DNA from: DSNY01 sp964539745
Lineage (GTDB): Bacteria; Pseudomonadota; Gammaproteobacteria; Burkholderiales; Burkholderiaceae_F
Assembly (NCBI GenBank): GCA_964539745.1
Contig: CAZIJU010000005.1
Location: 13,214 to 77,213, forward strand
Direction: 5' to 3'
DNA: 64,000 nucleotides
Shown here: in pieces, positions 9,601 to 17,083 of the stretch
Layout: each line of letters begins with the position of its first letter
Numbering within the stretch: position 1 is the stretch's first letter
Made by a program: the position numbers and the translations under genes
Notes under the pieces: model-generated
What the model was told of the DNA's origin: nothing
The model's database searches: none
The model's input: the letters and a program-made list of their open reading frames with translations, nothing else

Positions 9601-10316
9601 TGCGGGCTCAATCCTACGAAACGACGCACATTCTCGTCGCTGATGGTCTTCCACAAAACTGGATTGACGAAACCGGGGTGCGTCACGTGCGGCTCGATCA
9701 TCCGCACGCCGACTTCGGCGATACGCCGCGTGCCATCGGCGGATTGCTCGCCGTGAGCGAAGGGTTCGACGCGGTATGTTTTCTTGACGCCGACAACTGG
9801 CTGGACGAGCAGCACGTCGCCATTTGTGTGGCGACCGCGCTGGCCAACCACGCGGCCGACTACGTGGTGGCGCGAAGGCGTCTGGTTCGCGTGGACGGAT
9901 CAGTGCTGCCTGTCGCACCGACGGAAGACAATGACGGCCACATTGACACCAGTTGTCTGTTCCTGTTACGCGGCGCATTCCACACGATTGCACGCTGGGC
10001 GACGATGCCGCGCCCGCTCGCGTGCATCGGGGACCGGGTCTTCACCGCCACGATGCGACTTGAAGGATTACGCGCCGTCCGTACCGGCCAGGTGACGGTC
10101 AATTATCTGTGCACATGGGCGACGTTCTTCCGCCTCGCCGGCGAAGACCCACCACCCTATGCCAAGGAAAACGTTGATCCGACGAACGCCCTTCGCTGGT
10201 TTCACGGCCTGGAAGCGGCCGATCGTCGTATCGCTGATCGCTTGGTTGGTGGCCGGCTGCAACTGCCACCACCGCACGGAGACGCCGTCGCGCAGGCAGC
10301 GTATTCCGTCGCTTAA
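6636..10316 (+). CDS. TPR / GT41 O-linked GlcNAc transferase-like / GT31-like / GT2 multidomain glycosyltransferase
   Basis: A 1226-residue protein with three sugar-transferase modules. Residues 20-210: TPR repeats (KKYRLGLSLMAQQRFEEAAR and similar). Residues 270-645: SPINDLY/OGT-type GT41 domain with LRIGYLSNDF, QASFLGYPGTLGTPVVDY, FNNTYKITPQMFDIW and LDTLPYNAHTTASDALWAG. Residues 715-930: a GT31-like domain with FKIDDDLQITDG (DxD) and ELYEDKFIGDTL. Residues 965-1190: a GT2 domain with VAVVTPYYKED and CFLDADNW. Linkers are Pro/Ala-rich. The ATG at 6636 follows GGGGGA. GT41 enzymes O-glycosylate Ser/Thr. Its place inside the flagellar locus, close to fliC, suggests flagellin as acceptor (inference). 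The next gene, 14 bases downstream, is another glycan-modifying fusion. Confidence 0.9.
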   Translation: MPDDHAGRRARARSTTSPKAEKKYRLGLSLMAQQRFEEAARTFEAAIRHAPKDPVLWLNLAQAHRKQGRPEAAEAAARKAVRLDPSNELARRFLADALARQGRPDQAAQALAAAVGDADSVDALIEAGDALIQARQYTEALQKFMEAAARKPAFVPAHIGMGIAFARLGAPQAASECYRTAVALDRSHVRAWASLVHESMHACCWKSLAEDLKQLRAAMANGAAHQVEPFVLLSFPQFSAAEHRRCAQAFAATQLADIRPLPSVDRAQRGKGRLRIGYLSNDFYEHATSYLLAHVLELHDRGRFEIFLYSYGPDDRSPMRRRIEAAAERFVEMREMSARAMAERIRADAIDILVDLKGYTFGSRPEVLAWRAAPVQASFLGYPGTLGTPVVDYLITDPIVTPPEAAADYDEKFAYLPDCYQPNDRKRPIGTPMSRAECGLPERGFVFCCFNNTYKITPQMFDIWCRLLAQVEGSVLWLLDANLQAKDTLRAEARARGVDPARLIFAPTLPLAQHLARLANADLVLDTLPYNAHTTASDALWAGVPVVTCPGETFASRVAASLLHAAELSELVAASLEEYASIALRLAQEPSALAARRDKLRSRRSTCALFDSERYARNLEALYERMFERWRSGRPADHLPPEQRGPIRAVICDVTGGENTGVEAPHVRSERRAPAATTSPGSPDDRELVKLRTALSLRPYDASLQTAYESALRLRREAARPGAIGLIITCEKYFERALRLHAKLSALNALPLWLVVGRGANVPAHADLVQVDAPDDYESLPKKVRAAFVHAYERHGCAVFKIDDDLQITDGTRFVDDVRALIGGAVDYAGFEVGSPDHDRTWHWNKCRDAALNRMPYGKRYRGTWANGPFYYLSAAALRAFALATLRFPSEIDGELYEDKFIGDTLRAEGIRLAPLPAGAAGVAADNLPPAPLATPAAPPPARMTSPWAVQRLAHACPAESEDRPLKVAVVTPYYKEDRALLERCIKSVRAQSYETTHILVADGLPQNWIDETGVRHVRLDHPHADFGDTPRAIGGLLAVSEGFDAVCFLDADNWLDEQHVAICVATALANHAADYVVARRRLVRVDGSVLPVAPTEDNDGHIDTSCLFLLRGAFHTIARWATMPRPLACIGDRVFTATMRLEGLRAVRTGQVTVNYLCTWATFFRLAGEDPPPYAKENVDPTNALRWFHGLEAADRRIADRLVGGRLQLPPPHGDAVAQAAYSVA

Positions 10317-10330
10317 GACAGAGGGATTCT

Positions 10331-11914
10331 ATGGACACCCGCACGCTCACAGCATTTGCAGCACTCGAGTTTCCTTTTCTCCACACGCGCACCCTGTTCG
10401 ACCGAGGGTCGCGAAACTTGCTGACCGCGGCCCACGACCAACTGAAACTGACGCAACTCGACTTCCATGCGCCGCCCGCGCCCATTCACTGCTTCTGGTC
10501 CGGGCCGAAACCGAACGCGATCACACAGCTTGCGTTGCGCTCATTCGTTCATCATGGGCACGCCGTGCATCTGTACACATACGACGCACCCGAGGCGGTG
10601 GCGCAACACGTCCCGCCCGGCGTGGCCGTGCGTGCTGCCGCAGACGTTGTTCCACGAAGTCTCTACGACGAAAGCCTGGCGCGTTCCGAGATTCGTTACT
10701 TCAGCGACATCTTTCGCTACGCCGCGCTATACAGGTTCGGCGGCTGGTGGGCCGACACCGACGTGGTGCTGGTGCGCCCGCTGCCAGCCGTCGATGGGCA
10801 CTTCTTCTGCAGCCAGTGGAGCGGCGTAGAGTCGGGTCACCTGCTTGTGGGCGACGTACTTCACGCACCGAAAGCGTCGACGCATATGCTGATGCTCTAC
10901 CGCCTGTCGCTCGCTAGTCTGCGCAGCTCGGGCGGAGACCGAAGCTTCGGCGCTGTCGGGCCAAAATTGCTGACCGAGTACGTTCTAATGCGAGCTCCAC
11001 AATTGAAGCAGCATGTGTTTTCGCCGACCCTGTTCAATTCGATCGACTGGACCGAGATCGACCTCTTTCTTGCACCAGATCGCGACGCTTGGGAACTGGT
11101 ATCCGACCCACGTGTAATCGGCCTGCACCTGTGGAACAAGATGTGGGCCGACCGCGGTCTTACGCTGGAAACCGCCCATCCAGGCAGCGTCGCCGCGCTG
11201 CTTGTCGAGCACTACGCCAGTTCGAGTCGATTGACGCAACTCGCCGCGAGGTACGTCTCGGACAAGGGAACGACGTACGGGAACGCGCCTTCACATCACT
11301 ACACACGCGTTTATCAAGATCTGTTCGAGACGCAAATGCTGCAGGCGATAAAAATAATGGAGATCGGGTTGTGCCGAGGTCTGTTCGAGGGCTGGAACCA
11401 GGACGACGTTCCCAGCCTGCGCATGTGGCTCGACTTTTTCCCGAACGCCACGGTTTTCGGAGTCGACATCAGCGACTTCTCGTGGTACTCGAACGAACGG
11501 GTGCGGATCTTCCGCGCAGACCAATCGTCAGAGACCAGCTTGCGCTGCAACGTTGTCAACGAACTCGAGGGCACGCTGCTGGACATCGTCATCGACGATG
11601 GCTCGCACGCGAGTTGGGATCAGCAGGTCACGTTCAAGCAGCTCTTTCCGATGGTCGCACCTGGTGGCCTGTACATCATTGAAGACCTCGACTGGCAGCC
11701 CCCTCGGATCGCAGGTGCTGTAGAGACTCCGACGACCAAGGCGATGCTTGAGCACTTCGTCAGCACTGGCCGACTACTGAGCACCGCATGGTCTCGCGAG
11801 GAAGCGGAACAGATGGCCGCGCAGATTGAATCGGTCGAGTTTCACGATAGCTACAGTGAGTTAATGCACAGAAACCTCTGTGGTGGCCTTGCCGTCATTC
11901 GAAAGAAACATTAA
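10331..11914 (+). CDS. GT32-like glycosyltransferase fused to a SAM-dependent O-methyltransferase
   Basis: A 527-residue two-domain protein. Residues about 50-290: a DXD sugar-binding (GT32 / capsular polysaccharide type) transferase with IHCFWSGPKPNAI and SDIFRYAALYRFGGWWADTD, where DTD is the metal/sugar-nucleotide site. Residues about 310-520: a class I methyltransferase resembling the macrocin-O-methyltransferase (TylF) type, beginning DKGTTYGNAPSHHYTRVY, with IMEIGLCRG, VFGVDISDFSW, DIVIDDGSHASWDQQV and GGLYIIEDLDW. It starts 14 bases after the preceding glycosyltransferase, so both are probably one transcript. The two together could build and methylate a glycan, possibly on flagellin (inference). 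The sequence looks more A/T-rich than its neighbours, hinting at transfer. Confidence 0.85.
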   Translation: MDTRTLTAFAALEFPFLHTRTLFDRGSRNLLTAAHDQLKLTQLDFHAPPAPIHCFWSGPKPNAITQLALRSFVHHGHAVHLYTYDAPEAVAQHVPPGVAVRAAADVVPRSLYDESLARSEIRYFSDIFRYAALYRFGGWWADTDVVLVRPLPAVDGHFFCSQWSGVESGHLLVGDVLHAPKASTHMLMLYRLSLASLRSSGGDRSFGAVGPKLLTEYVLMRAPQLKQHVFSPTLFNSIDWTEIDLFLAPDRDAWELVSDPRVIGLHLWNKMWADRGLTLETAHPGSVAALLVEHYASSSRLTQLAARYVSDKGTTYGNAPSHHYTRVYQDLFETQMLQAIKIMEIGLCRGLFEGWNQDDVPSLRMWLDFFPNATVFGVDISDFSWYSNERVRIFRADQSSETSLRCNVVNELEGTLLDIVIDDGSHASWDQQVTFKQLFPMVAPGGLYIIEDLDWQPPRIAGAVETPTTKAMLEHFVSTGRLLSTAWSREEAEQMAAQIESVEFHDSYSELMHRNLCGGLAVIRKKH

Positions 11915-11977
11915 GAGCCTGCGTACCAGTCATGTCGCAACCATTGCTGCGACAGTTAACTGCCGGCCCGAATCCGG

Positions 11978-12742
11978 TCAGGCCACGCGCTTTCCGCCTG
12001 CGACCTTGCGGTTCTCCGCGTCGATCTTGTTGACGTACCGCTGCAGCATCACGTGCGCCTGCGGCGCCATGTCGACGAACTCGCAGCCGCAGCGGCGCGC
12101 ATGTTCGTCGCGGGGGATCGGGTCGATGTGGCGCACGTTCAGGCTGACCGACACCGAACCGACGCCGGGCAGGTCGAGGAAGCAGTTCTCGACCACTTTG
12201 CCCGCCGGCAGCTCGAACTTTTCCGGATACGTCAGCACCGCGAGCCCGCCGACGCTGATGTCGAGCACGCGCAGCGACTCGTACTGCTTCGAGTCCTCAC
12301 CGTACGGCACGAGACACGTCGCCGGCTTCGACAGCGGCGGGCGAACGCGGAAGAAGTCGCGCCGCTGCAGCCGAATCACCTGGTCGGGCAGCGGCACGCG
12401 GAATGCGGGCTTGCCGTCGAAGCCGGTCGCTTGCGCCACGCGAGCGGTGAACTGCACCTTGACGTTGTCGAGAAAGCCGACGAAGACGATCTGCCTCGAC
12501 GCGAGCAGCCGCTTCTGCGCCAGTTCGTCCGAGGCGCTGTCGAAGATCACCTCCTCGAAATCTTCGTTGACGTCGAGCAGTGCGGTGACGACGAACCCCG
12601 GGCCCTGATCGAAATACGCGGTGACGAGCACGCCTTCGTCGCGCAACTGGCGCAGCATCGCGGCGATCTCGACCCGCGAGTAGACGGCGAACCGCTCCAG
12701 GTCCGGCGATTCGGGTTCGGGAAACGGCGAGGTCATGCCCAT
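11978..12742 (-). CDS. ycgR: Flagellar brake protein YcgR (c-di-GMP-binding PilZ)
   Basis: YcgR binds cyclic di-GMP and slows the flagellar motor by contacting the stator/rotor. Seen: 254 residues; an N-terminal YcgR domain (residues 15-115) with RVEIAAMLRQLRDEGVLVTAYF; a C-terminal PilZ domain starting at RLQRRDFFRVRPP, which contains the RxxxR ligand motif, and DISVGG, which matches the D/NxSxxG motif. The ATG at 12742 is chosen for AAGGAA seven bases upstream; a second ATG lies at 12736. It ends the fliD-side minus-strand series, 29 bases after the flhB-like gene, and faces the glycosyltransferase gene tail to tail. Confidence 0.93.
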   Translation of the reverse strand: MGMTSPFPEPESPDLERFAVYSRVEIAAMLRQLRDEGVLVTAYFDQGPGFVVTALLDVNEDFEEVIFDSASDELAQKRLLASRQIVFVGFLDNVKVQFTARVAQATGFDGKPAFRVPLPDQVIRLQRRDFFRVRPPLSKPATCLVPYGEDSKQYESLRVLDISVGGLAVLTYPEKFELPAGKVVENCFLDLPGVGSVSVSLNVRHIDPIPRDEHARRCGCEFVDMAPQAHVMLQRYVNKIDAENRKVAGGKRVA

Positions 12743-12771
12743 GATCGGGTTCCTTTCGATGCCGCTAAGCG

Positions 12772-13068
12772 CTAAGCGGCAGGCGCCGCGCGCTGCTCGA
12801 GCCACCAGACCCAGGCGAGCACCTCGGCTACCGCCACATACAGCGGCGGCGGGATGTGCGAATCGAGGTCGAGCTGCATCAGCAGCGACACCAGCTCGCG
12901 CGATTCGTGCACGGGCACGCCCGCGGCGCGTGCGCGTTCGATGATTTCGTCGGCGACGAAGCCCTGCCCTTTGGCGACGAGCCGCGGCGCGCGGCCGGCC
13001 TGCGCATCGCTTGGCTCGTAGGTGAGCGCCGCGGCGCGGCGTTCCGGGTTCGGCGTCGGCGAGTTCAT
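12772..13068 (-). CDS. FlhB C-terminal-domain paralogue (EscU/YscU/HrcU switch-like, FhlB/FlhX type)
   Basis: A 98-residue soluble protein matching only the cytoplasmic C-terminal domain of FlhB. It has RLVAKGQGFVADEIIERARA and HIPPPLYVAVAEVLAWVWWL, parallel to VVVAKGADAVAERIRALARE and EIPAALYTAVAQVLAYVYQL of the full FlhB at 4147. The autocleavage NPTH is absent; ALTYEPSD stands there, so it mimics the post-cleavage half. Such stand-alone proteins are known in several flagellar systems and can partly substitute for the cleaved FlhB-C. The ATG overlaps the TGA of the fliK-like gene upstream (ATGA), so translation is coupled. Confidence 0.9.
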   Translation of the reverse strand: MNSPTPNPERRAAALTYEPSDAQAGRAPRLVAKGQGFVADEIIERARAAGVPVHESRELVSLLMQLDLDSHIPPPLYVAVAEVLAWVWWLEQRAAPAA

Positions 13069-14162
13069 GCGCGCTCCTGCGACGCGCGCGCGCCGGTCGC
13101 CGGCGCCGTCGTGCCGGGTTCGACCGCCTGCAGCAGCACCGGCGTCAGGCCATGCGCCTCGAGGCCCGCGCGGAACTCGGGCAGGGCTGCGCCCAGCGAA
13201 TCGGCTCGCGCGGACTCGAAGGTCGCGGCGATCGTCTCGCCGGAAAGCCGGAGACGGGCGACGAGTCTTCCGAGCCGCGGCAGATCGAGCGTCAGCGTCG
13301 CGTTGAAGACCGTCGACGCGCCGTCGTCCACGGCGGGATGTTCGGTCCCTGCGCGCTCGCGCGCGATCTCGATCGTCGCCGCCTGTCCCGGCCACGCCGG
13401 CCCCTGAAGAACGACGGCCTGCTGCTGCAACGCCTGAAGCTGCGCGACGACGCGCGCGGCCGGCGCGATCTGCGCGTCCCCGGGCCGGATGTGCAGGAGT
13501 TCCCGCGCGATCGCCTCGTCCGGACGTTCGCCGCGCGCCCATTGCGCAAGGTGCGACTCGAAGAACAGTCCGCTGTGCTCGAGCGTCGAACGCAGGCGCT
13601 CGGCGATCGCGCGCACGGGTGCCGTCGGCTCCGGCGCCGCCACCAGCGGCTGCGAGAAGCTCACTGGCGCAGGCGCGCGGTCGCCCTCGATCGAACGCCC
13701 GACGGCGCGTGCGGCGCCCGACCCGGCCAGCGCGACCGCCGCGGACGCGGACGCCTGGGCGCTGACGGCCCACACGCGCGCGGCGGCGCCCGCTTCGGCC
13801 GATGCCGCGGGTGCGGCGGCTGGCGCGGACGCGGCGAGCGCCGTCGATTGCGTTGCGGCCGGCTTGCCGATCAGCGCGAGCAGCGCATCGCGCAGGGTCG
13901 CTGGGATCGCGAGCTGGCGCAGGCCGACATCGATCCTCGCCGCGCCCGCGCCCGGCGGCAGCACGAGGATTGCCTCGTCGCCCGAGGCCGCGACGTTGCG
14001 AAGGTCGGCGACCAGTTGGCTCGGCGCCGCGGCGAGCCGGCCCTGCCCTTCGAGCAACGGCAGCAGCGCGCGCAGGTTCAGCACGATGCGCTCGACGCCG
14101 GCGCGGCCTTCGCCGACCGGACCGACGCGACGGACGACGGCGGCGATCGTTGCGAGGTCCAT
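13065..14162 (-). CDS. FliK-like hook-length control protein (second FliK)
   Basis: 365 residues with a C-terminal Flg_hook/FliK domain: LTLDLPRLGRLVARLRLSG, then TIAATFESARADSLGAALPE and LRAGLEAHGLTPV. The middle (residues 130-185) is Ala/Pro/Ser-rich and variable as in FliK rulers. FliK measures the hook and acts on FlhB to switch export; the canonical gene of this window is at 32386. This second copy lies between fliT and the FlhB-C-like gene and overlaps the latter by four bases, which pairs a FliK-like ruler with an FlhB-like switch domain. It may act in late (filament) export rather than hook length; that is inference. Confidence 0.82.
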   Translation of the reverse strand: MDLATIAAVVRRVGPVGEGRAGVERIVLNLRALLPLLEGQGRLAAAPSQLVADLRNVAASGDEAILVLPPGAGAARIDVGLRQLAIPATLRDALLALIGKPAATQSTALAASAPAAAPAASAEAGAAARVWAVSAQASASAAVALAGSGAARAVGRSIEGDRAPAPVSFSQPLVAAPEPTAPVRAIAERLRSTLEHSGLFFESHLAQWARGERPDEAIARELLHIRPGDAQIAPAARVVAQLQALQQQAVVLQGPAWPGQAATIEIARERAGTEHPAVDDGASTVFNATLTLDLPRLGRLVARLRLSGETIAATFESARADSLGAALPEFRAGLEAHGLTPVLLQAVEPGTTAPATGARASQERA

Positions 14163-14175
14163 TGCGCGTGCGGCT

Positions 14176-14535
14176 TCAGGGCCGGGCGTTTCGCGCGCCG
14201 CGCCGCGCGTGGATCATGCGTTCGAGCTGGCGCAGCCACGGCTCGGCGCGCGCGCGGATCTCGGCGTCGTCGGCAAGGATGCCGCGCAGCAGTTCGATGC
14301 GGCGGCGCTGTTCGGACGCGCTCAGCCGTTCGGTGCGGTGCGCGGCCTTCAATTCGGCGATCAGGTCACGGCAGCGGTCCTCCAGACGCGCCACCTCGTC
14401 CCAGTCCTCGCTGCGTGCGGCGGAAAGCATCCTTCGACTCGCTTGCGCGATCGCTTCGTAGCGCTGGATCAGCCGGGGCGCAGCGCCGGTGCGCGCGTGC
14501 GCGTGCGCTGCCCGGCCGTGTTCCGGTGGAGGCAT
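14176..14535 (-). CDS. fliT: Flagellar export chaperone FliT
   Basis: FliT is the export chaperone for the cap protein FliD and in enterics also an FlhDC antagonist. Seen: 119 residues, mostly helical; LIQRYEAIAQASRRMLSAAR and DWDEVARLEDRCRDLIAELK match the FliT pattern of a first helix followed by a W-x-x-V/L-x-x-L-E segment; then the helix LRGILADDAEIRARAEPWL. The ATG at 14535 has GAGGAG about 11 bases upstream. It sits between fliS and the second fliK-like gene in the usual fliD-fliS-fliT order. The N-terminal 20 residues are His/Ala-rich and may be dispensable. Confidence 0.85.
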   Translation of the reverse strand: MPPPEHGRAAHAHARTGAAPRLIQRYEAIAQASRRMLSAARSEDWDEVARLEDRCRDLIAELKAAHRTERLSASEQRRRIELLRGILADDAEIRARAEPWLRQLERMIHARRGARNARP

Positions 14536-14560
14536 CGGTCGCGGTCTCCTCGCATCGGAT

Positions 14561-15028
14561 TCAGGCGGTCACGGCCACACGGCGCACCGCGGCGGCGTTC
14601 GCCTCGCCGAAGGATTGCACCGGCGCGACGGCGGCGGCCGCGGGCGCGCGCTCGCCGATCCGCGCCCAGGCTTCGCGCAGGTCGGCGAGCAGGCCGGCCG
14701 CTTCGTCGAGCGCGGCGCGATCGTTCTTCAGGTTCGCCTGCAACAGGCGCAGGGTCGCATAGTCGTACAGCGCCGCGAGCTGCTTCGCGAGCGGGCCGCC
14801 GGCGTCCTTGTCGAGGCTCGCCTTCAGTCCTTCCTCGACGATGCGCGCGGCCTTGCCGAGCGCCCGGCCCTTCTCGGCGACGTTTCCGGCGGCGATATGC
14901 GACGAGGCGAGCCGGATCGCCTCCAGCGCGCCGTCGAACAGCATCAGCACGAGCCGATGCGGGTCGGCGCTGGCCACACCGCTGTCCACGCTCACCCGCT
15001 GATAGACCTTGGCACCGTATCCGCTCAT
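14561..15028 (-). CDS. fliS: Flagellin export chaperone FliS
   Basis: FliS binds flagellin in the cytoplasm, keeps it unfolded and delivers it to FlhA. Seen: 155 residues; the family start MSGYGAKVYQRVSVDSGVAS; ADPHRLVLMLFDGALEAIRL; the four-helix bundle continues through KGRALGKAARIVEEGLKASL and LYDYATLRLLQANLKND. The C-terminal 30 residues are an Ala/Val-rich extension beyond the usual 125-135 residues. GAGGAAGGA precedes the ATG. It lies between fliD and fliT on the same strand, so it is probably cotranscribed with them. Confidence 0.96.
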   Translation of the reverse strand: MSGYGAKVYQRVSVDSGVASADPHRLVLMLFDGALEAIRLASSHIAAGNVAEKGRALGKAARIVEEGLKASLDKDAGGPLAKQLAALYDYATLRLLQANLKNDRAALDEAAGLLADLREAWARIGERAPAAAAVAPVQSFGEANAAAVRRVAVTA

Positions 15029-15131
15029 TCCTTCCTCGCAGTCACTGGATCGATACCCGGACTATCGGCCGCGGCGGCACGTTCATTGAATCGGAAAAGA
15101 AGTCGGGAAGTCCGTTCCGTGGACGCGCCGG

Positions 15132-16520
15132 CTACTTCTGCTGGTTGGCGAGCGGTAGCCCCGCCAAGGCGTTGGCCAGCGCCGCACTCTGCTGCTGCCG
15201 CGAAGAGACGAGCGCGTCGAGCTTGCTGAACTGGTCGATCAACCGCCGCTCGATCGTCGCGAGCCGGGCTTCGAGGCGCGCCTGCTGGTCGTCGAGCGTG
15301 CGGATCGAGGCGCGCAGGCCTTCCTCGCGCGCGGCGAGCGATCCGTCCACGCCGGCGATCGCGTCGATCCGCGCGCGCAGCCGCACCGCGAATCCCTGCT
15401 CGGCCTCCACGGTCGAATTCGTCTGGAACAGGCGCGCGACCTTCGCGCTATCGGTGGCAAGCCGCTCGTCGAACTTCGTTTCGTTCAGTCGCAGCGTGCC
15501 GTCGCGCTGGATCTCCAGGCCCACGTCGGTCAGCCGCGTGTAGTCGCCGGGGGCGGCGGACATCGTCGAGCCGACCACCGCCCGAACGGCGGCCTGCGCC
15601 TGCCGCAGCACCGATTCGCCGTTGAGCACGGCGGCGGTCTTCGTGTTCGGGTCGTACTTGGTCAGCTCGGCGATCAGGCGCTCGGCGTCGTTGTACGCCT
15701 TGACGAAGTCCTGCACCGTCTTCTTCACCGCATCGGCATCGCGCGACACCGTGACCGTGGTGTCGACCGTGGTGCCGGGCGGCGAGCCCGCCGGCGGCGC
15801 CTTGGCGAGCGTGATCGTCAGTCCCTCGATCACGCCGGAGAGCGTGTTCGACGCCGAGGTCAGCGCCAGTCCGTTGACGGAAAACTGCGCATCCTGCGCG
15901 GCCTGCGTCTGCGTGATGCCGAGTGCGGCGAGTCCCGCATCGACCTCGACCTGGAAGCCGTTGGCGGCACCGGTCTGCTTGGCGTTGAGCACGAGCCGCG
16001 TCTGCGTGCCGTCGTTGACCAGCGACGCCCGCACGCCGATATTGGCGGCGTTGATCTCGTCGCGGATCTCGGTGAGCGTGCCGGTGCCGGTATCGCCGAC
16101 CTGGATCGTGGCGAGCACGGTGGCGCCGTCGGCGCTTCTCAGCGTCAGCGTCCCCGCGCCGACGTCGGCGGTGGGGCTCGCGAACGCCGCCGATGCGTAC
16201 GACTGCGCGCGCGCCAGTTGCGTCACCGAAATCGAATAGGTGCCGAGCTGCGCCGCGCTGCTGGCGCTGGCGGCGACACCGTCGCCGCTGGCGGAAGCCT
16301 TCGCGGCATCGAACGTGCCCGCGCGGCGCAGTGTGTCCGCAGCCGACTTCAGCGCATCGAGCGCGCTCTTGACGCGGCCGAGCGCCGTCAGCCGCGACTG
16401 CACCTGCGTTNNNNNNNNNNGCTCCTGCAGCTTGACGAGCGGCTTGCGCTCGAGCGTCATCAGTTGCCCGACCAGCGCGGCCACGTCGATCGCGCCGCCG
16501 CCCACTCCCGTCAGTGCCAT
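15132..16520 (-). CDS. fliD: Flagellar filament cap protein FliD (contains a 10-N assembly gap)
   Basis: FliD forms the cap at the filament tip and folds incoming flagellin. Seen: about 462 residues; N-terminal GGGAIDVAALVGQLMTLERK, then ALGRVKSALDALKSAADTLR; a central variable domain with repeated Thr/Val-rich strands; C-terminal DYTRLTDVGLEIQRDGTLRL and a heptad-rich helix ending in the last 60 residues. The ATG at 16520 (MALTGVG) is chosen for GGAAAGG nine bases upstream. Ten N bases at 16411-16420 fall in the N-terminal coiled coil; the frame is kept across them, but the true gap length is unknown. Confidence 0.95.
   Translation of the reverse strand: MALTGVGGGAIDVAALVGQLMTLERKPLVKLQEXXXXTQVQSRLTALGRVKSALDALKSAADTLRRAGTFDAAKASASGDGVAASASSAAQLGTYSISVTQLARAQSYASAAFASPTADVGAGTLTLRSADGATVLATIQVGDTGTGTLTEIRDEINAANIGVRASLVNDGTQTRLVLNAKQTGAANGFQVEVDAGLAALGITQTQAAQDAQFSVNGLALTSASNTLSGVIEGLTITLAKAPPAGSPPGTTVDTTVTVSRDADAVKKTVQDFVKAYNDAERLIAELTKYDPNTKTAAVLNGESVLRQAQAAVRAVVGSTMSAAPGDYTRLTDVGLEIQRDGTLRLNETKFDERLATDSAKVARLFQTNSTVEAEQGFAVRLRARIDAIAGVDGSLAAREEGLRASIRTLDDQQARLEARLATIERRLIDQFSKLDALVSSRQQQSAALANALAGLPLANQQK
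16411..16420. other. Assembly gap (10 N) inside fliD
   Basis: Ten undetermined bases lie within codons about 34-37 of fliD. The frame on both sides agrees if the gap is 10 bases (or 10 plus a multiple of three). Ten Ns may be a placeholder rather than a measured length. Confidence 0.95.
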
Positions 16521-16568
16521 GGTTGGCCTTTCCTGCCCTGGTACCCGCTGCGTGCCGCAGCGCCTCAC

Positions 16569-16928
16569 CTATGCGTCCGCGCGCAGCAGTGCGCCGCGCA
16601 CGGCCTCGTCCCGCAGCGCGCGGGCGAGCGCCAGCGCCTGCTCGGACGGTATCTGCCGCAGCACTTCGCGGGTCGTCCGGTCGACCAATCTAACGACGAT
16701 CCGACCGGCGGTTTCGTCGAATTCGAAGGTCAATTCGCGGGCTATTTGCGCGAGCCGGCGATTGGCTTCGGCCATCGCCTCGCGAAGCTGCTGCGCATCG
16801 GCGCGCCTGGCTTCGGCGTCGTGGACCGGCTGCGCCTGCGGCACGGGCCGGGCATCGCGCTCGCGCGCGTGGCGCACAGGCTGCGCCGCCTTGACCTCAA
16901 CCGGTTGCAACTCGATCCTCATCGCCAT
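16569..16928 (-). CDS. flaG: Flagellar protein FlaG
   Basis: FlaG is a small protein found beside flagellin and fliD that affects filament length; its mechanism is poorly known. Seen: about 119 residues; a variable N-terminal half with MRIELQPVEVKAAQPV; a conserved C-terminal half with LTFEFDETAGRIVVRLVDRT followed by EVLRQIPSEQALALARAL, the FlaG family core. The start is uncertain: a GTG at 16940 and ATGs at 16928 and 16922 are in frame and none has a strong ribosome site. It lies between fliC and fliD, after the fliC terminator. Confidence 0.9.
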   Translation of the reverse strand: MAMRIELQPVEVKAAQPVRHARERDARPVPQAQPVHDAEARRADAQQLREAMAEANRRLAQIARELTFEFDETAGRIVVRLVDRTTREVLRQIPSEQALALARALRDEAVRGALLRADA

Positions 16929-17022
16929 CCGCTCGGCCACCGCAAGGACTGCCGCTTCACTGCGCTAATCGGCCGCGCGCCGAAAAACTTGACCTTCTCA
17001 CGCCTGCCTGCGAGCCGGCAAC

Positions 17023-17046
17023 GAAAAAGGGGGCGAACGCCCCCTT
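17023..17046 (-). terminator. Rho-independent terminator of fliC
   Basis: On the minus strand a perfect stem GGGGGCG with loop TTC and CGCCCCC-type partner (17029-17044) is followed by TTTTTCG. It lies about 40 bases after the fliC stop and fits the strong monocistronic expression expected of a flagellin gene. Confidence 0.85.
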
Positions 17047-17083
17047 CCCGTTGCCGCGGCCGCTCGCGGCCAGGCATCGAACG

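Noticed and set aside
11930..11960. Terminator between the methyltransferase fusion and ycgR
   Set aside because: TGTCGCA/TGCGACA forms a seven-pair stem but lacks a T tract on either strand; too weak to list.
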